Source: Marasmius tenuissimus
Lineage: Eukaryota; Basidiomycota; Agaricomycetes; Agaricales; Marasmiaceae
Assembly (NCBI GenBank): GCA_029532415.1
Contig: JAQOTA010000021.1
Coordinates: forward strand, 1 to 64,000
Length of the DNA stretch: 64,000 nucleotides
Reading direction: 5' to 3'
Every line of letters starts with the position of its first letter. The first letter of the stretch is position 1. This document shows, piece after piece, positions 45,249 through 59,000 of the stretch. Position numbers and translations under genes: made by a program. The notes under the pieces were generated by a model that was not told where the DNA came from, made no database searches, and saw only the letters and a list, made by a program, of their open reading frames with translations.

Positions 45249-46584
45249 TGGTTCCACGAACGACATGTTTGGCTAACTCTCGAGCCTCGACCGAGTAGGT
45301 CCTGACGGGTCACGTGACGCAAGGACAGGGCGAGGAAAAAAAAATTCGCTGGAACCGCATGGTCGCAATTCATTCGAGTTGATGGCCGTGAATCGGCTGG
45401 GGTGGCCAAGGCGAATTTTTTCAATTGTCTTTTGATCTCGGAGAAACTTGGTTCGCGGTCGTCGAGTCGAACTGGGGCGCGAACTAGGCATCCGGCTGCG
45501 AACTGGAGGTCGAACTGGACGGAGAACTGAGAAGAGGCGTAAGCGCCCAAAAGCAAGCCGTGCGGCCATCAGGTTTCCACGTGTTGGGCGCCTAAATCGA
45601 GGTTAGGCTTGGCGCAGTTTTGCAGAATCGGAGTTTTCGACACCCATGGTAAAAACCCTTCTACTTCCTTACGTCAGTAGCGGGAATTGTCAAATTTGGA
45701 CACAGCCACCCGCCAGCTCACTCTCTTCAAGACCACGACCATCGTACCATTTAATATTTAATTTTCAGCATCAGTAAGCTCTTTCCCCTCAATTTCCTAG
45801 CCTTTCAACGTCTCATTTTATTATACTGATCTTATCCGTTATGACACTCAGAAGTCACGTTCAGCCTTCAAATATGATTCTGAAGTCAAGCAGGTCTGGT
45901 CGCGGGTTTTGAGTCATTGATCTTGTGCGTACGCATATGGTGAGTATTTCCAGTCTCTGTGCCGAGGATTAACCTCATTTAATTCGCTCATTTTAGAGTT
46001 TTCAATCTCCCCGGTGTTCCCTGGCTACTCGTTCACTTCAACTGGCAACGAATACCTGCCGTCGAGCCCTTCGGATCAACTGAAAACAGTAGCCATGTGT
46101 GTATGCGCCAAGGATTTTTTGGATCTCTTTAGGGTACGTTCCTAAGCTGTGCTGTCTCTGCCAGTTTCAGAGTACTAACTGCTCCATAGTTTTTTTTTCC
46201 CACTTCTGACGTGCCGCATGGCAAGTGTACAGACCAATCGTGATGCCGCCTTCTTTTGAGTTCAGGTAAGTCTCCCCTCTTTCTTTCACTTGACATCCAA
46301 GTAACTCACAACGTCCAGGATAGGAGTTGTTTGTAAATCAATGCGATGGCGGCATCCGCGGTACCTACCTCTCGTTGGTCTATTAGTACATCTCACACGT
46401 ATCATTCAATGATTCACGTAGTTCCTCGTAGCACTTGTACTGTATAATAGTCATCAATTGGATTAAATTTCTGGCAATAGTTTGATGTGCACTTGAGTGG
46501 CTTAAGTGCAATATGTAGCAATACACGAGAATAGCCCGGTTGACCAGCCCCGACACCTGCTCACTATGGTCCATAATAGCTGTG

Positions 46585-46720
46585 AATAGCTGACAATGCG
46601 AAAAAGTGTCTCGATTTTCATATTGCTGGCTATTGTCAGACAATTGCGGGATATTTGCGCAAACTCGGTGGGACCCCCTCGCTTAATGCCTGGGAATAGC
46701 TGACAATTGCTGACAATGCG
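46585..46720. repeat. Cluster of CTGACAAT words in both orientations
   Basis: AATAGCTGACAATGCG (46585-46600) recurs as AATAGCTGACAATTGCTGACAATGCG-type sequence at 46695-46720. Its inverse CTATTGTCAGACAATTGC lies at 46630-46647. It may be a fragment of a small inverted-repeat element, but no full termini are seen. Confidence 0.35.
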
Positions 46721-47580
46721 TCATTTTGTATGTTCATTTTTACTGGGGAGCAGGGCTCGTTGGCGTACGGATCCATTGCCGCGGCTACGGCCCGCCGCTA
46801 CCGTCAGCCAATCTCAGCGTGAGCTCGGCGCAGGTCCCAGGATTGCAAGCCTTTCAGTGAGACCATCACCTTGTGACTTCACCCATCTCTTTTGCTTAGG
46901 CCATGAATCCTCGGCCCCATGAATGCCACCCCGACGTCTTCACCTTCGTCCTAAAGTAGACTTGCCACATCTCCCGTTATGGCAGTCACCGCTATCCAAG
47001 TTCGAATGCTACGAACGCAACGCGGGCAGTAACCCATGCAAAGCTCAATCGGAGCTGACCTATTATAGCGCAAGACAGCGAACTACGGATTGAGTTCTCT
47101 CGTTGACGCTACCTGCTACGCCAGTTCCAGGCAGCGTTACGGAGCCGCGATGATTACTATCTAATGATCACCTCTCAAACCGGTACCTCGGGGCCGCTAT
47201 TTCCTACACGGCCACGACCTTCCTTCAAGGTCAACCAGCAGGAAAACCAGCATTGTGTGGCCCGGGATGTCAGAGAACTTAGATGCACACCTCGCGACCG
47301 GGGGTCATTCAGGCTCGCTCAATAGGCTCGAAACACAACGCAAGACTGTTACCGCGACATCGACCACTCTGAGAAGACAGACAGCACGGCTGGGAGGAAT
47401 CACCTAATGAGGACCCCGACTCGCTGCAATCACTTCTCGAATACACACATGACCGTGAATTTGGGGTAGGGTATGGATTAGATCGACGTCACTGCTTCTA
47501 CAAGATCATTTCTTCTCCCGATAGCCTTGGGGGACTCGGCGTTGACACGTTCCAGTTTCGGTTGCACAAAGCTCTAGTAA

Positions 47581-48042
47581 ATGGCTTGCTCTTCAGCTAC
47601 CCAGGAGCCCGACTTTACGTCCAACCCGGACGAATTTACCCAGCTAATGTCGGCGTAACAGAAAGCTGTAACAGCGGGAGCTGTTAGAGGCGAATCTGCT
47701 GTTGCAATTGCTGTTGATGACAAGGTAAGAAACAATAATCTCCGTGAAGGCTATACTCAAAGAGGATATGATGATGCCCTCGTCTCCGAAGGAGTTATCA
47801 GTCCTAGGTGCTGCGGCTAAGCTCACTAGTGAGACGCAGTCGCGGTCTCCTAGTAAGACCCCTTCGAAGTCGCAGTCTCAATTTCCTTCAAGGGGCCATA
47901 GCTCTCAGACAGGCCCAGAGAATGGCGCGGACCGGGTTAGCAGGTCGACGGAGAAGGATCTTAGTATGCCGATATCTCTTAACGATGACAAAACGGGGGA
48001 GCGGGAGAACAAGCTATCCAATATATCGATGGAGACGCGAGG
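47581..48042 (+). pseudogene. Possible broken gene or transposon-gag-like remnant
   Basis: ATG at 47581 opens MACSSATQEPDFTSNPDE, then a TAA at 47656 interrupts the frame, which resumes QKAVTAGAVRGE through VDDK. A 40-nt GTAAGA...AAAGAG intron would join this to DMMMPSSPKELSVLG and a serine/lysine-rich stretch. That ends at a GTGAGT donor at 48043. The splice pattern suggests a real former gene and the in-frame stop suggests decay. The resemblance to a gag N-terminus is only a compositional impression. Confidence 0.3.
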
Positions 48043-51000
48043 GTGAGTTTGATGATTTCTTCCTATTCGTCTGAATCTAATATGCGGGTGGCGAATCATT
48101 CTATCTTCTCATACTCATATCATGAACCATCATGCAAGTGCACTGTCTTCATAGAATCTTGACTGGACCGGAACTTGCGCGATATCCGAAGCTCATTACG
48201 TGTCTGGACGCTACTGGTCCTGTCGCTGCTTAAGAGACCCCTTGTATTTGGCGTGCTGATATATGAAGCTGTTAAAAGCTTAATTACTGATCAGAATGAG
48301 TAGTGTACTTGATGACTCCCGGACATGAATATCGTGCCGGTGAGGTAACACCGCTCGGCGATGTCTAGATGTAAAGTTCTTCGTATACTGGTCATGTTTG
48401 GAGTGACTGCACTCGCCTGCGGGGCTGCTATATCTGAAGCTGTTCATGAACAACAGCGCGTGTTTAGCAGAGCAGCGACCTGTACTCCTTCTTTGCGACG
48501 AAACGTATTCAAATAACCTGAATCCAAGTGGTAGGGACATTTTCGATAGGTATGGATCGCCACAATTAAAATCGTATTGCGTGTATCGACTGGTAATTAT
48601 GGCTGTTGAAAGGAAGTCTCAGTGGTGGTAGCTGTTGGGTTGTGAGCGAACGCACGATGAGGATGACAGAGCCAGGGACGACATACCAGAACGTGAGCTA
48701 GCAGCGTCTATCGCATCTCAAAAGCCCGGTCCCTCGAATTGTCCCCACCAACGCACCAAAAGCAGCAGAACGCTTCACAAAGACAATCAAAAAACCTCTG
48801 GGTATAAGGTCAGATTTGAGAGTGTATTGACACGACGAAAAGGTGAACATACCTTTACACGGCTAGGTTGCTCGGAAGATTGTGTCGAGGTGGGAGTATT
48901 GTCACTCATCTCGTTGCTTGGAGTGAGTACTCGCGGAGGAGGCATGTTAAGGCAGATGGTGGTTTGTGAGATAGAGGGGAGAGCTGTTTACTTGGACGGA
49001 ATCGGGCTTTTAAGCATTTCACGGCCCATTATAACAAACAAAAGGTGGGAAGAATAACGGAAATACGTAAGTCTGACTTGCAAGCGGAAGTCAAAAAACA
49101 GTAACAGCGCTGAGAGGCCCGGTTCGCTCAACTGCCAGCATGAAGGAGGATACCAAAGACAATCATCTCCCTGTAAACGTAGGTGAAACGTTTAGGGTTT
49201 GAGCAACTTTTTAGGCGCCGCAAGAGTCCGCCAAGACGCTCTAGCAACGTGACAGTATTCTAGGAACTTCAGCGCGCATCTCGTGCGAAGATCCGAATCG
49301 TCTGAGTTCCAAAACTATGCCTCTAGTCACGAGATTATTGCCGAAGGAGACGACCCAAGTAGTTCCCAGCACGTATTGAAGACGTATCTGCGAGAGTGAA
49401 GCCAGGTGATATTCGGATTCCCAGTCTTGGTACACAATCCCTAGCATCAGGTTGCCAGGTGGCCTCGGAGGGTATTAGCCGCTTCAATATTAAGAAAGGA
49501 CATCGCCCGAGCGTACATACATTCGAACGAGTCTTGGTTGCGAATCTGCGATATCAGACTGCCGATGGCAGCCTTGCCAGTCAGATGAGAGAGAGTTTAA
49601 CAGCTTTTTTGTCTCCCTGAAGACAAACCATCTCTTCGCAGGACTGCTCGCAGGGGGTTGATGAGCATGACATGGTTTATATTTCGTCTACCACCCGGTC
49701 TCCTATGCAAAGTGGAACGACCTGCGGTACTAGATAAGATGCAAACCGGCCAATGTGAGCGTTGATGATTATAGCAGATTTCTGTCAACTTGAATGAGTA
49801 CTGGGTCAGGGATTGGTTTTGAGCCTTTAGACTTAAATGGATCTCTTTCTTGCGTGATGACTGAGATCTTGTAGTGCTGAAGCGGCCCAAGGCAGCTAAA
49901 AGACTTTCGAGCCTTAGAAGGATTTAGACCTTACTCGATTCACAGCTTGGGATGATCATCTGTTCCAGAAAGAAATTATAGATGGCGTCGTGAGCCGTGG
50001 ATTGGAAGAGCAAGTAATAAGTATACAGAGGGATGTGATGGAATGAATGTGAAGAAATCATGGCGATGGTGATACCAGAACAGGAAGCGTGTGACTAACT
50101 CATCGCTACGGCTACTAGCGAGCTGAGCACGTTCTGCTCACGCGAGACTTTCTTCCAAACCTAAATCAGACCCTTTCAAGCCGTTTGACCCAAGTCCTCC
50201 CTTGAAGCCTCTGCAAAATCCGACATGAACTTCCTAGTAGTCGCAACCAGTTGGATTCGTTGTCGATTCCCAACGGTAAAAAATGGATAGCTGGAAACGT
50301 CCTGACTGAGCTGGCGCATGGCTGTTTCATAGCTAAGCAAGTATTTTTTGGACGATTGGAAGTTGAAAGAGGGTATGATATAGGGTTGCCGCTCTTCAAG
50401 AGCCTGGGGCGTAGTGTCGTGGTGAGTCGCTAGCGAGTTGGCCAAGATTTTTACTCTTCCTGAACTGAGCCTTAATTTTGCGCAGTTTACCCATCCAGAA
50501 CCTTCCACCGAACCTATTCTTGAAGTTACAATTGAACATTCAGAATCAATCGCTCTCTGTTGAGTTGCACCTCGCACCTAACCTGAACCTTCAAGAAGAG
50601 TTTCGAGTCGATCCGGATGGGAGTTCATACTAGCTTCCATTTCCTTTTTCCTCGAGTCACAATTCCCGCGGTACCAATCTCTCGCTGGGAGGCTGAAGCG
50701 ACGGGACTTCGGAATACACGGAAGGCCTCGTTCGAGGTTCATTCGACACAAGAGGCACGAAGGAAGAGGGTCGTACGGCCTATATTTGCCCCTTTGCTAT
50801 GGCCGAGATCTTCAGCGGCGATCACGTTGAATTGACCCTCATTGCAGCAAGGGACGGGGAGGAAAGAGGCTGCAATCTGGCCTATGTGACGATAGAACCG
50901 GTATGGGCTGGTACGGAAGAATTTGACCTCATCGACGTTGACTGCCCAACAGGTCGGGAGATGTCTGGTGCTCGGCGGACCTCCCGGACTGGGAGGCGGC

Positions 51001-53911
51001 CACTGTAAAGATGTGTATCGAAAGCTGTCCATTCAGATACCACGACGCAAATACATCCACCAGGGTGGCGAAGGGTCGTTCTGATTTCTTGTCGTTGCTG
51101 TCCACTTAGAGCAATCATTTGTGAGATGTCTTGAGATTGTTTCCGAATCAGGCGGCTGCGGCTGAGAGCTCTAGGTGCCTATGAGCGGATGCGATGGTGC
51201 TAGGAAACTCGCCGAGAGGAGTCGCATATTGTTTTCTCTTTGGAACGATTTGGGGAGGTTGTCTGGTTCTCGATTCTAACGTCAAACTTGTGCTGTGAGT
51301 ACATCGTTCTCGCTTTTGTGACTTAAGCTCACGATATTGGTCCACAATGTCCAAGTTTGCCTGCGAATGGAACAGTAGTTGCGAAACAAACACCTTTTCA
51401 GTCATAGGAGTGACGACTAGGACAAGCCCAAGTGCAGGTAGGAATAAATGATTTTATAGCCACTCACTGCAGTCATCCTCTCTCAAATCCGCTATATTGA
51501 ACTCCCATGTAATGACCAAGTATTCGGAAGGGTAGGCCTTCCAAAGAGCTCATACGACAAGGTTGTTAAAGCGTGAGTGTCAAGGAATCAGCGTGCATGA
51601 TTCAGATCAACACTCCAAATATATCCAGCAATACGATATGTTTTTCTCAGGTAACGACCTCGGCTCCCTTCCCTCCCTTCTAACACCCACGTACAACGTA
51701 TTCTAATTCATAGTCTTAACCAGACATCGACATTTTCTACCAAAGGGCAACCATTGGCCATCAATCAAGGAAGCTCGAGTATTCTCGACTTCCGCAGTAT
51801 ATCTGGTGACCACTCCGTCCGGTGCAAGGTGATAGTACTCCGTCCTACTTGGCTCTAGTTCTTGGAAGCTGCGCTAATGTGTCTCAGACGAAGCTACAAA
51901 TCCCGAATGGATCGTTCAATGGCAAGGCAGCAGGATCCCACTAGGATCTAGAAATCCGCGACATACGACATACACCGTGCGTTTTTCAGAAGTGCACGCG
52001 CCAGGAACGCACCAGCTATCTTTACGCTGATTGCTTTGTCCTCCCGTTGGAAGAACGTACAAAGCTGAGAATAGCACGTGGACAAGACCGAAAAATCCGA
52101 ACAGGACGTCAGGATATAGGAAGGCATCGACTGACGGAAGCCGTCATAGGAAACAACCCTATATCACCTGGGGGCCTCGTGCGTCCTTGAGTATGTTGGT
52201 GAGCTCATTTTACTATGTCTGGCTCGCATGATGATAGGTTGCAACGATCACACTGCATTAGAACACCTCGAATATCGATTTAGACTCTCATAAGCCGAGT
52301 CCGAGTGTCCCTATTTTCAGTACGTCGTGTCTGTCTGTTGTACAGACGAAGCTCATGTCTAGAGTAGGATTGATCTGGGTTACTGGAACCGCTAATTGCT
52401 GGAGTCTCAGTCGGGGCAAAGATATCCAGCGCGGACCCAGAGATGCAGGGGTGAGACTCATCCGAATGCTGGCGCCCGCGAAGTATTCGATCTCGAAACC
52501 CTGATGCCTCTCTACATATGTAGTGCACCTGTCTAATCATTCATTGGAGTCCTGCGGCACAGTCAACAATGTATGAAGGTGTGGGTTGGCGGTGCCCTAG
52601 TCCGACGTTAAGGATCCATGCAGCCGTCCTATGGGGACTCCACTACCGAATAGGGAAGCATAACGTGCATTGGTGGCGCTCCATTGTGAGATTGGGGAAA
52701 TGATTGGGACGTAGGGACGAGGTGTTTAGCCAAGATTGGCAGGCTCCCACCATTTCCTTGCTTCCGTAGACGCTTAGGCCGACCTAAGTCTTCGGAAATG
52801 AGGTTCGCTCGTACTGCACGTGGCCCGATCGATCAATAGATGATCAATGTTTAGTTGAATCGTGCGCCACGACTTGTCATCAACCACATTGACCCTCGCC
52901 CGTTGCCCACCTATCTTTGGATAGCTCCATCCTATTCTCACCCTTCGATGATCTCTTATCGTCGTGTGGTGACAGAAGCTCAATCCTCAGTGCGTGATCA
53001 ACATCGTGCAAGCAACACGACCTTCAAGAAAGCTAAAGGAGTCATCTTCACGCCGCAGACTTTGTTCGATCACGGAAAAGAGCGAAGTTGTGGGTCCTCA
53101 AATGCGAGACGGTACTGGTGCAGCTGCCTAGGCAATCACAGAATCACAGGGATCCTTGTCAAAGCCAGCTGGCTACATGGCGCACAGAGCAGTCAAACTT
53201 CGAGAACTGTGCGTTCTACTTTCTTCCTGAATGTCCTGATCCGCTTTCATTCTTCTGACCAGGAAGAGACGCCAATAGTTCTTTTAGTGCGTAAAAGCGC
53301 AGCTGGATGATCTATTGCAACCTCACTTCTATGGATACAGTAACACAATTCCTCGGGTTGTGCGGATACTGGACCAGGATCGTGTGAGCCAAGGTCAAGC
53401 AACCCGCAAGTACTTTAACTCACCTTATCAAAAGCACCTACTGAGGCCGAACGTTCGGGTTTCAGCTACCGAATTGCTGGTCGGAATTTTGTCGCAGAGC
53501 TCACATCTTGATTCCTTCCGATTTGAAGCCGGGAATATTAGATTTCTGACATACAATATACTCCTGCAAACATAACGCTCGACACGCATGTAAGTCGAGA
53601 TATGTTTCTCGATCATGTTCATTCCAGTTGTCTAACTGGTTTTGGTATTGCAAGCACCAAGATGCAAGTTGTTGGATCAAGCTTCGGAGAACGGACCATG
53701 CCGCGGAAGAGTTTCTGAAGAGGTTGGAGATGTTGGAGATGAACTTTCCGCTGCGTATGAGCGCCAGTGATTTGTTACGCCCACACCACGACGTCCTCTG
53801 GAACTTCCCGATGATTCAAGTTTCCTCAGTTGGTGTAGGGTTAGTACATATATCGGAACCCTTCTCACCTTACCAACTCGACATTCTCTTATCTGGTCAA
53901 ACTCATAGCCG
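48043..53911. other. Long gene-poor region
   Basis: Only unsupported ORFs occur (for example 48635-49057, 50176-50577, 52855-53310), in mixed frames, without domains or intron-exon logic. No LTRs, reverse transcriptase or integrase motifs, tRNAs or satellites were noticed. It may hold degraded transposon DNA beyond visual recognition. Confidence 0.35.
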
Positions 53912-56014
53912 ATGTCAGCTTCTACTTTCAGAGACTTCCTCATGTCTGCCATCGGTTCCGCTTCGAACTTGACAGTCCTGTCTCCCCGCAATGCCACCGT
54001 CGGTTCTGCGGGCCCATGTAATGACATTAATGAATGTCGCACGCTCGAGGACATCGTCAGTTCTTGTTGCTGGGTCATTTTCGTCTCTATCTGGGCCTCG
54101 ATTCACCCCAACGTTCCCGACGTCGTATACGTCGATTCCGCGACTAGTATTGGCTGTCTACTCAACAACGCCATGACCATGCTCATTGCGACTATGGCGC
54201 CAGAACTGGTCATGCTCTGGGCTATGAGACAGACTTACACAGCCGGACGAGTGGCTAAAAGGTTCAAACGTAAGAGGCATTTTCTCGTCGTGGGTTGTCA
54301 TACTTGACTCACCATAGTTTTTGCACACCGATAGGTTATGGATGGACGAAGGCTCACGGATTTCTTTCTATCATGAAGGGCATTGCCCTGTACGATGGCG
54401 AAGATTTCCTATGCTACCTACAGTATTCGGAGGAGCCCCCTAACGCCAACGAAGAAGAGATTATCAAGAGTATCGACGAATTCTTGCAACAGACTGCAGA
54501 TAACCGTGAAATTGCCATGCATGACAAAGAGGGTCGAGTACGTTGCCACAACAGCATCGAGAATAATTATCTAAAAAAAAATTTACCTACCGCTCAGGAC
54601 ACACACAACGCAAATTCCAACACCAATCAAACGTCCCGAGACGGTAGCCCACGAACCATTGACCCAGCTTCGCCAACGGCGGATGTTCTCGCTTTGCCCA
54701 TTGAAGGGCATTCCACAAACGCTGTCGCTGCGGGACAGCGGCAAAGGGAGCACGTCCAACCCGGCAACGAGCCATCGGAACTTGAATATGACATCACCAG
54801 CCCTGCTATCGACGACAATGAAGGTGGAGTCCAGGGCCCGGTATACGGGCCTCTTGAGTCTCGTAGCTTGATCGGAGGCGAAGGATCTTCCTCGCACAAG
54901 GTTATCGTGAGTGTAAACGACAGTCGTGCGGTACATGGTACTCAATTGTTGTTCTCAGGACTTTGAAGATTGCGATCCGTCTTTGTCCTTGCTGGAACAG
55001 CTAATCCTGAGGGGTTTGGTCGTGATTCCTGAATCTGACATCAAAGACACTCTCAACCACGGCGACTACTTCTCCAAGGGTATTGCACTTCTCCAAACCA
55101 TCTGGTTCGTCTCAAAAATGATCGGTCGCTTGGCGCATCACCTGTATATCACCGAACTTGAGGTCATCGCCTTCACCTCTGTACTCCTCGGATTTGTGGC
55201 ACATGTATGCTGGTGGAACAAACCTCAGTGCGTAAGGCACCCCTACAGAATCCAGTTACCAAATTCGAAACCGCCATTGAGCTACCCTCCCCCCACCACT
55301 CCTACGCACCTCTCAGCAATATCCCCGTCTTCATTATCTCTCAGGTCACAGTGCTGGGGATGGGTATGCTCGGTAGCCCAAAGTTTCTGGGACCGGTTAT
55401 GCTCCGAAGCTAGTGCCGCCCAGATACGGTTGGGCAACGATTATCACGGAACCCGAAGAATTCATGATAGGGTTCCTCTAGCTTTCTTTTTACCGGCGTA
55501 CCCTCTTTACTTTTTGGCTACTCTCATCGGAGCCCTCCTGGATGCTGACAACTTCGACAAATCAGTGAACACGGACGGCAATGCGGTTTACGACTATCAA
55601 TTCTTTTGCGGTGTCGACGGGGACTCCACACCAAGTGAAATCTACTTGGCCCTCTACTTGATCTCAGTGATGGTCGGGGTGATTCATTTTGGTTCCTGGC
55701 CGTCCAAGTCTCTTCCCGGAGAGCACCCTCAGTGGTGGCGCTCTGGAGCTATTATATTGACCGTAGTACCGGTCATCCTTGGCTTTGCTCACTACTTGGG
55801 CTCACGCGAACGATGGGGTGCCAGCGCGAGTCATTCATTCCCCTGTTCTGTACTCCAATGGATTCCGAAGACCTCTTTCAACGTTTCGGTTTGGTTATAT
55901 CTTGCGGCGAGATATGGTCTCATTCTCCTCGCCTTGCTTGAACTACGTCAATTGCCCCCAGAGTCTGATGCTTTTCGCGACGTGCAATTTGGGCTGGGTT
56001 TTCACATTGGCTGA
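53912..56014 (+). CDS. Multi-pass membrane protein of an uncharacterised basidiomycete family
   Basis: Three exons (53912-54269, 54335-54906, 54959-56014) give 661 aa. Hydrophobic segments of membrane length occur at IVSSCCWVIFVSIWASIHP, TMLIATMAPELVMLW, ALLQTIWFVSKMIG, VIAFTSVLLGFVAHVCWWN, FFLPAYPLYFLATLIG, YLALYLISVMVGVIHFG, IILTVVPVILGFAHYLG and WLYLAARYGLILLALLEL, about eight in all. The landmarks HPNVP, APELVMLWA, GWTKAHGF, ALLQTIWF, ITELEVIAF and WWNKP recur in order in a large family of agaricomycete membrane proteins with no assigned function. A polar insert of about 130 residues separates the second and third segments here. It is probably a plasma- or endo-membrane protein; no transport or catalytic motif is visible. 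Confidence 0.8.
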
Positions 56015-59000
56015 TTTGGAAGGATCTTCACGATATTTGCGTCCTTTCTACGTCTCCCGCGATCATAAAACGCTACTTCGACTGGTCCAGGCCTCGTTGA
56101 CGAGCCCTTATGGTAGTATTCTGCTAGTATTGATTATAACTGTATACTTGGTACGACTCTATCGTGTCATGTACGCTAGTGTTTGGGATCACCATGCAGC
56201 ATACGCACAGTATCTATCTCGATTGTTTGAGTACACGGCCGACTTGGCGACGAGATCGTTCGCGCAGGAAGCGGAAGCGAGATTGCAGCATTGCTGCCAT
56301 TGTCACAACTCGGACCCACAATTGCCAACCGCTCAAGCACACTTCTATACCGTTGCGGTCTACTAAGTGGCGCACTCCTTTTCGCTTGCAAAAGAGTACT
56401 TGGGCCAGTGCCAAAGCGTTGCCGACGATTCAAACAATTACTTTTGTCGGGTATGCTCGCCAATTCTCGCGTACCTTGATCAGGTCTAACTATAAGCTCA
56501 CAAGGAAAACACGGGACATGACAAGGTTTTCCGGATCGCCCGTAAATATTCATTCTTCACTCTTGAGTCTGCTTAGTGCTAATTGTTGGACCCCTCACGA
56601 GATGCCGCCGGCCGGACAGTTCCGGGCCTGGCCACAGCTGCAGGCCGATGGGTTCGCCAGCTTCCCTACCGCTCTTCATCTCTTCAACCACAACGACACT
56701 CCTCGCGTTCTCTTTTATTATCGGTGAATCGACAATAGGTGCTAGCAAGAGAAGGATGGGATATGCTTATATCGTAAAGGAGGACCCAGGACTCGGTGGA
56801 TTTCTCCCGGCTTGGTTTCAGCACAATATCTCTTCGTAGACCAAACCCCCGCTGGAGGGCTTTCACGGTGGTCTAGAGGCAATGATATCTGTCGCTGAGA
56901 TGGTTTAACGGTCGCTTCGTACGTGATTGTAATGGACTGATCACAATGAAAAAACAAAAAAAACACTCAAAGACCTTAATATTTTCTCTACAACAGTGAC
57001 TACGAATCGAAGAACTGCATTGAAGTATAATCCGGTTCAAAAGTCGACGTGGACCACAAGGCGTATTAAAGCCTCCCGCCACAACGATTCCACGACGGCT
57101 ACACACAGCCGGTGCTTGATGACCTGGCGTCTTGAGGGCATCGAAGTTGCCTTCGATGAAAATTCGACTTTCAATTTCCATCACATTCTATGCAAAGTCA
57201 AAGAGCCCGAGAACGAAGCTATCACGGAACATAAATACGCCAAACCTCTCATCTAAACAAGGAGTCTTCACACACCATCGTCTTCGAAGAAAATTGAGCA
57301 GCCTGGGTTCAAGCAGGAGGCTGGATTTTGGAAGAGGATCATTGTTTCCGAGGTGGCATAGAAGATTACTCCCTGATGCATGAGAAGCTCGCGAAGAGAT
57401 TTCTAGATTATATGCGAGTATACCTTCGACATCTCTTCATGAATGCTTATATTGACTTCCTCCCTTTTGCTCAGGCTTGCCCTCTCGACTCCCATCAGTG
57501 CCAGAGTCCTGCCTTCACCTCCCTCTCAAAACAGCAAGGATATCTACGGTCAATCGTGGCTCGAAGCTGCCAAGACGACGTCGGCCATACCTCCAGCCCA
57601 ATCACAATTCCAGCCGATCTTTCGCAGCCTGAAAGCCTGAAAACCTCCTGTTACCTGCTATCGGTAGTTGGCCCTTTGGAGCCGAGGTGGTGGATACCGG
57701 CTGACCGCTTCCCAGCTCGGTGCCGGAAACAGTGAATCATCGAAGGAGACGGCGACGGGGCAAGGGACGTTGCGCTAGTCCAGGCTAGTCCCTACCCACA
57801 AACGGTCGCGATCTTTCTCCTCAGCGGGTAAAGCAGCGCCAAGTCGGGGCCCCAGAGCCCCGTGACGTCAATGCAGGCCTCATTATCACATACATGAATG
57901 TCTTTTGCCGCTCTCACGTCACAGAGCCTTCTGAAAGCGTGTAGCTCGGGAGGATTTCCAGCGTTCGCCTCGCCACAGCAGGCACTACTCTCCCCGCCAT
58001 GATTCAATATTCCGACTATATCCATCGACGATGCTATGAACGATATCTCGTCACACTGAAGTGCTGTCCAACGGCATCAAAACATAGCGCACGGCCTACT
58101 GCGCCATGCTGAAGGAAAGCAACCGGCGAGAGAAGATAAACCCCATTCAAAGTGACGGTTACAATCGACCACCTTGATTTCGTATGGGCTCGGTATGACC
58201 GCTCCTGCAAGGTCGTTACCGTCTCTTGAAGTTGACAGCTCCAGCCTAAGGCGTTGTTCCAGGGTCCGAGCGAAAATGGGGATACTATTTCGTTTTACCG
58301 CGACTAGAACCAATTCTTGTTCCTATTTCCAATATGTCCAGTCCTTCATCTTACTTCACCTTCAATCCTGGCAGATTCTTGCCCCAGATGATGTCGACAG
58401 AACAAATACTATTTCCGGTGCTGGTTCTGGTGGTGCAACGTTTCGTGGGCATGGACGCCAGGATATCCCCAATGGAATGTTGCCTTCGCCTCCGAACGAA
58501 TCAATCGATAACCAATTTGAGGCGGCGTGGCTCAGTACCCTCGCGAAACGCGGTCAGTCACGGTCTACTACTAAGACATCCTCATTTCTCAGGATGGGGG
58601 TGGCAGGTCAATGTGTTAGCAAACCTCATATGTACGCCTTTAAATGCATCGTCAATCAGGCATTTGAGAAAGTAAATACAGGTACTATCTCTCTGTGTGT
58701 AACGGAAAGTGCCGGGTGGAAATTAAAGAGGTGGTTAACCCATCGCATCTGATCATGACTTCCTAAGTATATGAATGGCAACACAGTCCTCGGATCATGA
58801 ACGGGCGATGCTAATCCCAATAAGAAGAATTCAGCCACTGAGGCAATTAGGCGTTGGACATTGCCAGAGGCAATCCCTGGTCTCCTGACTCTCAGAATAG
58901 TTGAAATATTATTTTTTTTTCGTCAAGACAGCTTCGACAGCTATAAACGACGAGCCACCATTGAGCTCTATAGCTATCTCCGGGTTTCTGACTGAATGAA

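Larger units (their letters stand above)
44871..47580. other. Gene-poor region with short repeats
   Basis: The region contains a direct repeat at 45083-45248, inverted arms GAAAAAATTCGC / GCGAATTTTTTC at about 45340-45420 and GCGCCCAA / TTGGGCGC at about 45543-45591, and a cluster of CTGACAAT words at 46585-46720. No gene is supported; the ORF at 45037-45276 consists mainly of the direct repeat. Confidence 0.4.

Noticed and set aside
45340..45420. Inverted arms GAAAAAATTCGC / GCGAATTTTTTC
   Set aside because: AT-rich short arms without a target duplication or second copy are too weak to call a transposable element.
48043..53911. Possible retrotransposon in the long gene-poor stretch
   Set aside because: No LTR pair, primer-binding site, or reverse-transcriptase or integrase motif could be seen.
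58174..58752. About 190-codon plus-strand ORF in the gene-poor right end
   Set aside because: Overlapping frames (58334-58675) are also open, and no domain, homologous repeat or splice logic supports it.
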